From: JADHMP01 sp016779985
GTDB taxonomy: Bacteria > Bacteroidota > Bacteroidia > Flavobacteriales > Flavobacteriaceae
DNA: 64,000 bases
Assembly: GCA_016779985.1 (NCBI GenBank)
Contig: JADHMP010000003.1
Coordinates: forward strand, 1 to 64,000
Direction of reading: 5' to 3'
Below are positions 28,560-37,079 of this stretch, piece after piece. Position 1 is the stretch's first letter; each line of letters opens with the position of its first letter. Position numbers and translations under genes: made by a program. The notes under the pieces were generated by a model. That model did no database searches. It saw nothing but the letters and a program-made list of their open reading frames with translations, and was not told the DNA's origin.

Positions 28560-28576
28560 AATGTGTTGAACACATT
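28560..28576. promoter_or_regulatory. Perfect 17-bp palindrome, possible operator
   Basis: AATGTGTT-G-AACACATT is an exact inverted repeat with a one-base centre, 26 bases upstream of the sulfatase start at 28603 and downstream of the GntP gene. Such short perfect dyads usually mark a dimeric regulator site. No second copy was noticed in the susC-dehydratase intergenic region. The palindrome is seen; the function is a guess. Confidence 0.35.
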
Positions 28577-28602
28577 GGATTAGTTTTTTAAATCTTTATA
28601 AA

Positions 28603-30108
28603 ATGAAAAACGTTTATTATTTAATGTTAGTAATTTTAACAGTACATCGCTTAGAAGCTCAAAATTTAAATGATAAAAAACCAAATTTTATCATCATAGT
28701 GACCGACGATCAAGATGCCAAAACGTTGGATGTTTATGGTGATCAATCCTGTGATACACCTGAAATAGATAAACTTTCAAAAAAAGGGATGACATTCCAT
28801 AGCGCTTATCATATGGGATCCTATCGTGCTGCAGTCTGTACTCCTTCACGAATAATGCTTATGACAGGAAGGTTTCTTTGGGAAACTACGGGTTTTAATA
28901 TTAATTACCCTCCCTTAAATTATGTACATAAAGCAGCTGAAAATTATGCTAAGATTTCACCTGCAGACCCAGCCTATTTTAGCTTACCCGCCATTTTTAA
29001 GAGAAATGGGTATTACACGTTTAGAACCTCAAAAAGAGGGAATAGCTATGAAGGAGCCAATTTATTGTTTGAGGAACGATACGACAAAAAAAATAGAGAA
29101 GCTGATCCAGAAAATGGAAGTAAATGGCATGCTGACAAAGTCATTAAATACTTAGAGAAGAGAAAAACCAAGCAAGAAACACAACCCTTTCTAATTTATT
29201 TAGGGTTTTCACATCCTCACGATCCAAGGCATGGTAGACCTGAATTGCTCAAAAAATATGGAGCGATTGATCCTGGTCCACCAGACATTGTCAATAAGAG
29301 AGCACCAAAACTACCGATCAACTACCTTCCAAAACACCCCTTTCCAATTGGACACCCAGATCTACGAGATAAAAATGAAGTAGAAGGAGTTATGCAGAGA
29401 AGAGATGAGGCGACCATTCGAAATGAAAAAGGAAAAGAATTTGCAGTGATTGAAGAAATCGATAATCAAATAGGGAGGGTGATCAAAAGACTAAAAAGTA
29501 GCGGAGAATTAGACAACACCTACATAATTTTTACCTCTGATCATGGAATTGCAGTAGGAAAACACGGTCTAATGGGAAAACAAAATTTATATCAACACAG
29601 TCTAAAAGTCCCATTTATAGTGAGTGGGCCAAACGTTGAAAAGCAATCAAGCTCTAAAGGGAATATATATTTGCTTGATCTGTTACCTACCCTTTGTGAT
29701 TTAGCGAATATTGAAATCCCTGACTCAGTAGATGGAAAAAGTTTTAAGCAAGTTTTATTCGGAGAACAACAAACAATTAGAGACGTGTTATATGGAGCTT
29801 ATTCTGGAGGAACAAAGCCCGGTATTAGAGCTGTAATTAAAGGCGATTGGAAACTTATCAAATATGACGTTTTAGAAGGCAAAGTGAGAAAAAATCAATT
29901 GTTTAATATAAAAGAAAACCCCAACGAACTTTTACTTGAACATCATCAGCAGGGAATCATTCAATTAACGGGCAACAAACCTAGCTCAAATCAAATCAAT
30001 TTGGCTGAGGATCCTAAATACAGCGATAAATTAAAAGAAATGGAAAAACTCCTTTTTAGTGAGATGGAAAAAGTAGGTGATCCTTTTCGATTTTGGAATC
30101 AAAACTAA
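28603..30108 (+). CDS. Secreted type I sulfatase (S1 family)
   Basis: A 501-residue sulfatase with a signal peptide (about 1-19, ending RLEAQ). Asp35-Asp36 in IIIVTDDQD bind the metal, and C79-T-P-S-R is the formylglycine signature. The active-site blocks GFSHPHDPR and FTSDHGIAVGKHG are present. It resembles the PUL sulfatase at 4726-6258, with the shared GLMGKQNLY and similar HPHDPR/APHDPR. It follows the permease by 122 bases and may have its own promoter and the palindrome at 28560-28576. It is convergent with the YHYH gene, whose end lies 13 bases away. It probably completes the desulfation set for the PUL substrate; substrate not known. Confidence 0.9.
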   Translation: MKNVYYLMLVILTVHRLEAQNLNDKKPNFIIIVTDDQDAKTLDVYGDQSCDTPEIDKLSKKGMTFHSAYHMGSYRAAVCTPSRIMLMTGRFLWETTGFNINYPPLNYVHKAAENYAKISPADPAYFSLPAIFKRNGYYTFRTSKRGNSYEGANLLFEERYDKKNREADPENGSKWHADKVIKYLEKRKTKQETQPFLIYLGFSHPHDPRHGRPELLKKYGAIDPGPPDIVNKRAPKLPINYLPKHPFPIGHPDLRDKNEVEGVMQRRDEATIRNEKGKEFAVIEEIDNQIGRVIKRLKSSGELDNTYIIFTSDHGIAVGKHGLMGKQNLYQHSLKVPFIVSGPNVEKQSSSKGNIYLLDLLPTLCDLANIEIPDSVDGKSFKQVLFGEQQTIRDVLYGAYSGGTKPGIRAVIKGDWKLIKYDVLEGKVRKNQLFNIKENPNELLLEHHQQGIIQLTGNKPSSNQINLAEDPKYSDKLKEMEKLLFSEMEKVGDPFRFWNQN

Positions 30109-30121
30109 GAGACCTCCAAAT

Positions 30122-30314
30122 CTAATTGGATGAGGTAGCAATGTATTCTAAAACAATCTGATCAATAATAGTGACCTCTTCAAAAGAGGCAATAAGTGCA
30201 GTATAATCTATGGTTAGTGAATCTTCTTCGGGTAAGCTAGGAGGTGTTTCAGACAATGCATAAATAGTCATGTAATATGTTGAAGTGGCCCCACTAGGGC
30301 TACATGGTGAACTA
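30122..30314 (-). pseudogene. Frameshifted C-terminal part of the PEBP/YbhB domain
   Basis: The minus-strand frame that is open from 30367 to 30122 encodes the missing end of the PEBP (YbhB/YbcL) domain of the gene at 30315-32246, including NSSPCSPSG, YYMTIYALSE and the usual closing helix. The upstream frame ends at 30315 after GPNKDGATIS. Related proteins typically read GAT-IS-Y-x-SPCSPS, so the junction ATTTCCTAATAGT looks like the loss of two bases (or gain of one). It has no plausible start of its own and is best seen as the broken tail of that gene, or a sequencing error. Confidence 0.65.
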
Positions 30315-32246
30315 TTAGGAAATTGTGGCACCGTCTTTATTAGGCCCCATGTACCACGCTCCATCATTGGCTAAACCATAAGAAATTTCAGTAACACTGG
30401 GGTCAATATTCCATAGTGTTAAATATGAATTTGTTTCATTGGCATTAGGAAAGCCGTGAATTGAAATAGCTAAACTTCCCGTACCTTCAGGGATATTTGA
30501 CCATGCAATAGGAATCGATTTTTCTACACCTTGCACCTTTTCTTCACATTTATAGGCATCAAGTAGCGCACCACCGTCGTCAATGGCGATGCTGCTGAGT
30601 GTGAAATTAGAATTTTCTGAAGTTACAGAAAAACCATCTGTTTCACCTGAATTGCTCGGAAAGGTTTCGTCAATTTCAGTGTGATTGACGTAGATGCTTG
30701 AATTGTAATTTACATCAATACATGCTGAGTTATTGACAAATGTTTCGGTGTTTTCGGTTGAATCGTCAGATAAAGATCCGTTATGAGGAAGATTTGTAGT
30801 CCCTCCATTTTCATCTACATAGGTAAAAGTAAATTTGCAATTTTCATCCCAATTATAATTAACGTAATACTTGACACCATCAACGGTATATTCAAAAGAA
30901 AAAGTATTAACCCCAGTTTGAGAAAACCCTGTAATAGATGCACCACTCACAGGCTTAAATGTGTCGGAGGGTCTAATGGGGTTCTGAGAGGGTTGAGGGG
31001 AAATTTCATCGTCAACAATATTAATCTCGCCCACCACATATGGCATATAATAAGGTGAATTTGAACTGGCGTGATATCTATAACTTCCATTTTCATCGTA
31101 CCTACCAAAGGCTTGGTCTAGGTCACTATCAGTTAAACCGTAAATTGGAAAGCCGTCTAGTCCATATGCAAGTGGTTGGTTGGTTCCAACAAGTTCTTCT
31201 AAATGAAGTGGGATCATATGGTAGTGATAATCATCTCCTCTTCCAAAATGGCCTCCCCAATTGTCAAGTTCTCCTTTTTCAAAAGCGTTTTCCCCGCGAT
31301 TATTTAAAGCATTAAATATTGGGATACCATTTATTGCAATTGCGATGGCCCCTCTAAATAAATTAACTGATGTATCTACTGGATTAACTGCCATTTTAGG
31401 ATTTAAAGGAATTCTCCAACTATTATCACCGGTGTAATTTTGAGGGATGGGAACCTGCTCCTGCCATGAAGTTATTCCAATTCCCATCTCATGCTCAGGC
31501 CAACTATAAGAATTTACATAAAAATACTCATCATCACTATTAATGGTTACTTCAGTAAATTTTTCAAAATGGAATATTATTGTCTCTAACAGACTCTCAT
31601 TTAAATCAACCCCCTCATGAGATGACTCTTCTGAAGAGGTGGTTTCTTCCGCTGTTGAATCATCTGTTGTTTCTTCTGTGGTGTCGCTAGTCGAATTGTT
31701 TGTAGTTCCTGTGGATGATGGAGATGTGTTTGTAGTATTTGGAGCTGGAGATAGCTCTTCGTCATCTTGTGAACAGGCAATGATGAGTATCAGAGAGAGT
31801 ACACAAAAAAGGGTCATGGTAGCAATCTTTCTTTTATGAGCAAATCGAAAATAAAGAATGAGATAAGCACTACAAAATAATAGAAAAAGGAGTCCAAGCT
31901 TGCCGTTGGTTTTTCTAATTTTTGTTGTTGTGGGGTGTAATTTTATATTTAGGGCACCCTCTTTATTTAACTTTTGAGTCAATTCGTGATGCTCTAAAAT
32001 CACTACTTGATCCTCCATAGAAAATGCCATCAAGGGAAAAGTGATTACAGCATTCGATTTGGTCTCTTTCAGGAAAACCATTTGCTTTGAAAAAGTAATA
32101 TAATCAGCGGTGATCAATTGCGTATTGTCATATAATGACCATTGTTTTCCAGTGTTCTTGTGCCCGTCTGTATGAGAAAACACATTGTATGAGGTGATCA
32201 AAAAAAGAAAAAGGCAACACTTCAATAGAATAGGAGATTGATTCAT
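30315..32246 (-). CDS. YHYH-domain protein with truncated PEBP domain and internal lipoprotein signal
   Basis: A 643-residue frame. Residues 1-24 look like a signal peptide. A segment at 35-87 resembles an SLA1-homology (SHD1-like) domain: WSLYDNTQLITADYI followed by ITFPLMAFSMEDQVVI. A membrane helix follows at about 117-135, then MTLFCVLSLILIIAC at 144-158, which by itself is a perfect lipoprotein signal. A Ser/Thr/Glu linker spans 160-213. The YHYH domain has DDYHYHMIPLH (338-348), and a PEBP/YbhB-like domain starts near 555 but is cut short by a frameshift. A second possible start is the ATG at 31817, giving a normal YHYH lipoprotein. Function of YHYH proteins is not known to me. Monocistronic and convergent with the sulfatase. 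Confidence 0.7.
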   Translation of the reverse strand: MNQSPILLKCCLFLFLITSYNVFSHTDGHKNTGKQWSLYDNTQLITADYITFSKQMVFLKETKSNAVITFPLMAFSMEDQVVILEHHELTQKLNKEGALNIKLHPTTTKIRKTNGKLGLLFLLFCSAYLILYFRFAHKRKIATMTLFCVLSLILIIACSQDDEELSPAPNTTNTSPSSTGTTNNSTSDTTEETTDDSTAEETTSSEESSHEGVDLNESLLETIIFHFEKFTEVTINSDDEYFYVNSYSWPEHEMGIGITSWQEQVPIPQNYTGDNSWRIPLNPKMAVNPVDTSVNLFRGAIAIAINGIPIFNALNNRGENAFEKGELDNWGGHFGRGDDYHYHMIPLHLEELVGTNQPLAYGLDGFPIYGLTDSDLDQAFGRYDENGSYRYHASSNSPYYMPYVVGEINIVDDEISPQPSQNPIRPSDTFKPVSGASITGFSQTGVNTFSFEYTVDGVKYYVNYNWDENCKFTFTYVDENGGTTNLPHNGSLSDDSTENTETFVNNSACIDVNYNSSIYVNHTEIDETFPSNSGETDGFSVTSENSNFTLSSIAIDDGGALLDAYKCEEKVQGVEKSIPIAWSNIPEGTGSLAISIHGFPNANETNSYLTLWNIDPSVTEISYGLANDGAWYMGPNKDGATIS

Positions 32247-32856
32247 GGTTTTGGCACAAAAATTAATTTCTATAAATATAATTAAAACAGTGGTTTATGG
32301 GCACTTAATGTGCAAGGGTTTTTCTAGTAGTTTGGATGCCCTTTATTTAGCCTAGTCATTAAATAATTGATCTATTTTTAAATTATAAAAGTCTTAATTT
32401 ATTTTAAAGGTACCTTTTAAAAAGGCTATTATCATTGAAAAAAGCTATTTTTAGAATAGATAAGCACAGTCAATGGAAAAATAAAATATCCTATAAAATT
32501 ATTTACAATCTTATATTTAAAAAGAAAAATATAGCCATTTGACAAGGCTGGAATATTTACTTTTATTATATTCATTACACTAACCAAAGCCCCAAATGAA
32601 TGCTCAACGGTTATTCATCGGTTTTATTTAAAACAATTTAATATCAAAACAAATATTTGTTTTTGATATCTAGTTAATTTGTCTTGTTTTGGCAGAATAA
32701 GGAGTAGATGAAGTCAAACACTTTTATTTGGGTGTTTTATATTTATGTTAAAAAATAGTTTGGATTTTCTACCCTGTGTAAACTCGAAAAAGCATATGCC
32801 AACATAAAGCATTTCTAGTAGTTAAAACGATTGGTAATATCATAATTAGAAACAGG
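32247..32856. other. 610-base AT-rich intergenic region
   Basis: No convincing gene. It lies between the divergently transcribed YHYH gene (minus) and an orphan lipoprotein (plus), so it should contain promoters for both, yet no exact TAnnTTTG box was seen; near-misses with a one-base spacer occur (TAGTTTG, TAATTTG). It contains the long AT-rich inverted repeat at 32641-32669. Its length is unusual for this compact genome and suggests decayed sequence or a site of insertion. Confidence 0.4.
32641..32669. repeat. 29-base near-perfect inverted repeat
   Basis: The arms ATATCAAAACAAA and TTTGTTTTTGATAT are complementary except for one bulged T, around a two-base centre. It could form a hairpin or bind a dimeric protein. 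There is no GC-rich stem and no T-run directly beyond it, so it is not a standard terminator. Confidence 0.4.
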
Positions 32857-33564
32857 ATGAAATTTATAGGGGCCATAATAATTTTGTTTTTCATAGGCTG
32901 TAATTCAGAAGCAACAAAAGAAAAAGAACTACCTCAAAAAGAAAATGAACCCCTACAGAGTGAATTGGAATTGACTGATAAAAAGCAGAATTCTAAACCC
33001 AAAGAAGATGAGAAAAAGAAACACACAAACAAAATTGAAATAAATAAAGAAAGAGCTAAAAAACCTTCTGAATATATTTTTGACAGTTTTCTTATTTCAG
33101 AAAGCAGTGTTGGAATTTTCTTAAGAGGTATGACCATAGAAGAGGTCTATAATTCCATCCCAAATAAACAAATCAAAAACACTATTGGCTATGGAGAATT
33201 TGTAGATGATATATATGACGATTATGAAATCTATGACACAAATGGAAAAAAGATTTTGGTATTGACTCCAAAACAGAATGGTAATAGGAATTCAAAAATT
33301 AATCGAATCTTGGTTTTAGACGATAGATTTAATACAAAAGAAAAAATTGGCCTCAACTCTACCTTTGGCGATTTAAAAAAACACTATTCAACCGACACTA
33401 TTTCACCAGACATAGAACATATTTTTTTAGATGTCAAGCATATTAATGCTCGGTTTAGTATTAATAAATCCCAACTTAAAGAGGGTTGGTGGAATAAAAA
33501 TGGAATTGATAAGACGAAAATACCTGACAACGCAAAAGTTGATGGAATTACCATTTGGTGGTAA
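32857..33564 (+). CDS. Hypothetical lipoprotein
   Basis: A 235-residue protein I do not recognise. It has a lipoprotein signal ending FFIGC (Cys15), then a low-complexity Lys/Glu-rich linker of about residues 18-70, and a folded region from about 72 onward. The folded part contains GIFLRGMTIEEVYNSIP, IYDTNGKKILVLTP and KINRILVLDDRF, then GLNSTFGDLKKHYS, a pattern of short strands and helices that recalls proteins evaluating a stored string against a scale (similar to small flavobacterial stress or envelope lipoproteins) without a firm family match. It ends in aromatic-rich DGITIWW. It stands alone between two gene-free stretches of more than 600 bases. A role at the inner face of the outer membrane is likely from the anchor; nothing more can be said. 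Confidence 0.75.
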   Translation: MKFIGAIIILFFIGCNSEATKEKELPQKENEPLQSELELTDKKQNSKPKEDEKKKHTNKIEINKERAKKPSEYIFDSFLISESSVGIFLRGMTIEEVYNSIPNKQIKNTIGYGEFVDDIYDDYEIYDTNGKKILVLTPKQNGNRNSKINRILVLDDRFNTKEKIGLNSTFGDLKKHYSTDTISPDIEHIFLDVKHINARFSINKSQLKEGWWNKNGIDKTKIPDNAKVDGITIWW

Positions 33565-34205
33565 TAAACACCAAAGCTAACATCATTTAAACATTCAAAT
33601 TGGTGTATGGCTCTAAAGAATAAACTCAGTAATAGAATAACATCGATTGGGCTGACATCAAACTCAAAAGTGTATTGGTCTAATGCTGCATAGTGAACAT
33701 GTTTTCTAATAGAATTTATTAAAATTAAGAAAAGAAAAGCGTAAAAGGTATTGTAAATAAATATGTTGAACAATTATCCCAATCGATCACCCTTACTAAT
33801 GAAGACTACAACTATTTTTTTTCAGTTATAAAAAATACGACGACGACAATCTTTTTTCTAGCATTGATAAATAACCCTGTTACTATTTGGGTTTAAAACC
33901 ATTAAAAAAAATTTAATATAAACAATGCCTAACAATGAAGATGAAACCATAGGTCGTGTCTGAGAAAATCAAACGCTATATAATTTTAGTATATAATCAT
34001 CAAACTAGAATTTGATGTGGTAAATAATTCTGAACTAAACTGATTCAAAATGTATAATCCTAAGGGAGTGAAGTGAAATAGACTATCTGGACATTGAAGA
34101 GATATAGTGTTGATTTGCATGTCAATAAAGAATAAATTCTAATTGAAAACACAAAATGTTGTTTTTTTATTTAGTAGTTGTTGTAAACTAATAATTCAGT
34201 TTTAT
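33565..34205. other. 641-base gene-free region, possible decayed gene
   Basis: No intact gene. A short plus-strand frame, open from about 33735 to 33896 but without a start codon, reads QSITLTNEDYNYFFSVIK, which resembles the N-terminus of Crp/Fnr-type regulators before it ends; this may be a relic. The antisense frame 33384-33773 overlaps the lipoprotein and is not credible. No terminator-like hairpin was seen after the lipoprotein. The region lies at the 3' ends of both neighbours, so it is not needed as a promoter region. Confidence 0.3.
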
Positions 34206-36911
34206 TTATTTTGAAAACCGATGCTTTCCAGATCCAATATTATCAATATATAGATATTCCCCCTCAGCGATGCCTTCAACTTCTTCTTTATCAAAAATGA
34301 ATTTATTTGACGTGTCCAATTTTGGAATATAAACTCTAGCAATCATATTATCAGGAATATCGACAGTCAATGAGTAACTATTTTTATTTTTCACCCAATC
34401 AACATAAATGTCACCTTTATCTGTAATATAGGTCCCCTTAGCAAAAGTCAGTTTGTCTCCGAAATACAATGGTTTTATTTGTACTTTATTGTGTTGAGGA
34501 GTTAAAGGTTGTATGCCTAAAATATATTTCTGTATTGCCACCAAACCAACTGCTCCCCATGGATGGGATAAACTTTCGTTTTTATCAATGGCATTCCATG
34601 ATTCCCATGTAACAGTGGCTCCTTGCGTTAAGATTTTAGCCCAGCCGTCCCATGCGGAGTTGGTATATAAATCGATTAAGTGTTCTCCTTCATTGGCCTT
34701 GCCAATCGATTCAATTAACCATCTCAGGCAAACCATACCCACATTCATTTTACGGGTTTTGATCTCTTCAACAATCTGATTATTTTTTTCTTCTGGAGCA
34801 ATATTTAATGCATAAGGTAAAATATTTGAATGTTGTGTAACATGAGTACTTTGAGTTTTGTCAGCATATATACCATCAATATAAACTCCATTATCATTGA
34901 TAAGATTTGTATTTATTGCTTGCTTCATTTGATTTGCTTTTTCAAAATAATTATCACTATCTGAAGCATTTCCTAAAACTTTTGCTATTTGACTTATAAT
35001 TTCAAAATCGGCATAGGCATAAGCATCTATAACGGTTCTTGATTCAACTTCCATGTCGTATCCATACCGCATGTCGGAAGGCCAATCTATAATTCCAAAT
35101 TTGTATGGGCCTTTCCCCCCTTTCAAATTATGAATTAAACCAGTTGTTTCATTTCTATACGCTTCAACATAGTCAGCAATTTTTTTCAATTGAGTATAAT
35201 TTGAACGTAAAAATTCCAAGTTACCTGTATGCATATAATAATCCCAAACCCAAACCAAATACGCTTGTGTATAATCAGGAATGTCTCTTGCGCCATCTTG
35301 ATTTGGATAGACAGCATTTAGCCTTCCGTCGGGCCAGTATTGATTTTGGGAATCGATAAACTCTTTCAGTGTTCGTAAATTCATTACTCTGTCGCCCATA
35401 ACACTTAAACAGGGCGCTGCTTGAGACCAGCTATCTCCTAAAAATGTTCCTTTCTCCCTTGTAGGTGTATCCACAAATCCTTCTTGGCTGCCCACCTTTA
35501 ACGAATGAACCATTAGGTCCCAAACGTCATTCAACATAGAGTTTGATGATTTAAAAGTAGCAGGTTCATTGGTCAATTCGTAATATCTTTCAATGAAATG
35601 GACATTGTTTTTTGTAAGTACATTGGGAGAATTTTCAACTTGAAGGTACCGTAAACCCAAATAAACATTTGGTTCAAAGATTGCCTTTTTACCATTATGA
35701 ATGAAGAAAAAGCGTAGATCTGTTTGTTGATTTATTTTTTTGGATACCGTACCGTCATTGTTTAATACAAAACCGCCTATCATTTTAATCGTATCTCCAG
35801 AGTTTCCACCTTCGAAGGTTATGTTGAAGCGTCCTGCATATATTTTACCTAAGTCAATGATATATTTTCCTTTACTTGGTTGAGTTATTGATTTAGGCGT
35901 TATGATTTTTTCTTTTACTCTGGTTAAATCTGACCTTAGCCTCTGTGTCCAGGGTGCAACTGGTTGTAATCCAATTTCAGTGGCATAATTCCAATCACTA
36001 TCATGATACGAAATCGTATTCCAATTTGGAATCATTTTACGACTATCTATTTTTTCTATATGCCCTATTCCTTCTCCGTTGCGCACAGGTTGGTTTTTAT
36101 CCCATTGGGTGGCGCGCTTTTGCTTCCAAGAACCATCCGATCCTATTGTAGTTATGGTGTTATCTCCATACTCTACAATAACCTTCATTAGTAAACCGCG
36201 CTCTCCTTTTGCTCTCCCTTGTCCACCAGAATACCAATGCGTTAAACAAGCAAATAGATTTTCAGCGTCGCTTTTCAAAAAAGATGTAACATCCCAGGAT
36301 TGATAATAAGTGTATTGTGGATAGTGATGATTATTGCCTTTAGCAACAAGCTTCCCATTTATATACATTTCGTAGCTATGACTAGCTGAAATATAGGCAA
36401 TAGCCCTTTTGATATTCTTATTGGGTAAACCTATTTTTTTACGATAATAGGTATAATCATCTATGTCAATATTTTCTCTCTTAATCCATTTTGCTCCTTC
36501 CCAGTCGCTGTTTTTAAATAAACCTGTAGAGAAAGTAGCACTTTCGGAATATGGGCCTATGTTTCCATTTTTATCCCAAGTTCTTATTTTCCAAAAGTAT
36601 TGCTTTGCTGCACTTAGTTTTGACCCTTTAAAGTAAACATAATTTTGCATGCGGGATTCGACCTTTTCACTATCCCAAATATCGCCAATGTTTGAGTCTA
36701 TTTTTAATTTGCTTGAAGCAACAATTATTTGGTATGCACTTTGTATTTCATCATTATTTGCATCAAAAAAATGCCACCCAAAATAGGGCTCATTGTCTAT
36801 TCCAATTGGATTTATTTTATCATAACACCTTAAATTATGAGGAGAATTTGGTGTTGCAGCTCTTAATTGAAAAAGTGTCAACAATGTGAGAAATAAGCCT
36901 GTGAATTTCAT
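34206..36911 (-). CDS. GH78 alpha-L-rhamnosidase, secreted
   Basis: A 901-residue inverting glycosidase that would release terminal alpha-L-rhamnose. Signal peptide about 1-19 (LFQLRAA). N-terminal beta-sandwich domains (a fibronectin-like part near 20-130, then Bac_rhamnosid_N-type domains to about 440) precede the (alpha/alpha)6 barrel. Catalytic-region acids Asp481, Glu486 and Asp493 in DTPTREKGTFLGD have the same 5- and 12-residue spacing as Asp567, Glu572 and Asp579 of the Bacillus RhaB enzyme, and Glu770 in TVTWESWN fits the general base. The C-terminal beta domain includes ILGIQPLTPQHNKVQIKP. It is a single-gene unit outside the PUL, so a link to the PUL substrate is only possible. Length is normal for the family. 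Confidence 0.95.
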   Translation of the reverse strand: MKFTGLFLTLLTLFQLRAATPNSPHNLRCYDKINPIGIDNEPYFGWHFFDANNDEIQSAYQIIVASSKLKIDSNIGDIWDSEKVESRMQNYVYFKGSKLSAAKQYFWKIRTWDKNGNIGPYSESATFSTGLFKNSDWEGAKWIKRENIDIDDYTYYRKKIGLPNKNIKRAIAYISASHSYEMYINGKLVAKGNNHHYPQYTYYQSWDVTSFLKSDAENLFACLTHWYSGGQGRAKGERGLLMKVIVEYGDNTITTIGSDGSWKQKRATQWDKNQPVRNGEGIGHIEKIDSRKMIPNWNTISYHDSDWNYATEIGLQPVAPWTQRLRSDLTRVKEKIITPKSITQPSKGKYIIDLGKIYAGRFNITFEGGNSGDTIKMIGGFVLNNDGTVSKKINQQTDLRFFFIHNGKKAIFEPNVYLGLRYLQVENSPNVLTKNNVHFIERYYELTNEPATFKSSNSMLNDVWDLMVHSLKVGSQEGFVDTPTREKGTFLGDSWSQAAPCLSVMGDRVMNLRTLKEFIDSQNQYWPDGRLNAVYPNQDGARDIPDYTQAYLVWVWDYYMHTGNLEFLRSNYTQLKKIADYVEAYRNETTGLIHNLKGGKGPYKFGIIDWPSDMRYGYDMEVESRTVIDAYAYADFEIISQIAKVLGNASDSDNYFEKANQMKQAINTNLINDNGVYIDGIYADKTQSTHVTQHSNILPYALNIAPEEKNNQIVEEIKTRKMNVGMVCLRWLIESIGKANEGEHLIDLYTNSAWDGWAKILTQGATVTWESWNAIDKNESLSHPWGAVGLVAIQKYILGIQPLTPQHNKVQIKPLYFGDKLTFAKGTYITDKGDIYVDWVKNKNSYSLTVDIPDNMIARVYIPKLDTSNKFIFDKEEVEGIAEGEYLYIDNIGSGKHRFSK

Positions 36912-37079
36912 TTAAAGTTTATTATGGCATTTTTTTAAAAGTAATCGAATAGATAAAGATATACAGTTTTTAGGACTGTCTTTTTGCTACTTGATGCTCA
37001 TTTTGAGTGGAACAAAGAGGTTGTGCAATGGCGTGAAACATCAAAGGTTTCCACTATTCGTTTTGTTGCTAGAGTTTTT

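Noticed and set aside
33384..33773. 129-codon minus-strand open frame overlapping the orphan lipoprotein
   Set aside because: About half lies antisense to a credible lipoprotein with signal sequence; the product is a hydrophobic mix with no family pattern and no export logic.
33735..33896. Relic of a Crp/Fnr-type regulator
   Set aside because: Only about 20 residues resemble the N-terminus, no start codon and no continuation into the nucleotide-binding domain; kept only as a remark in the gap entry.
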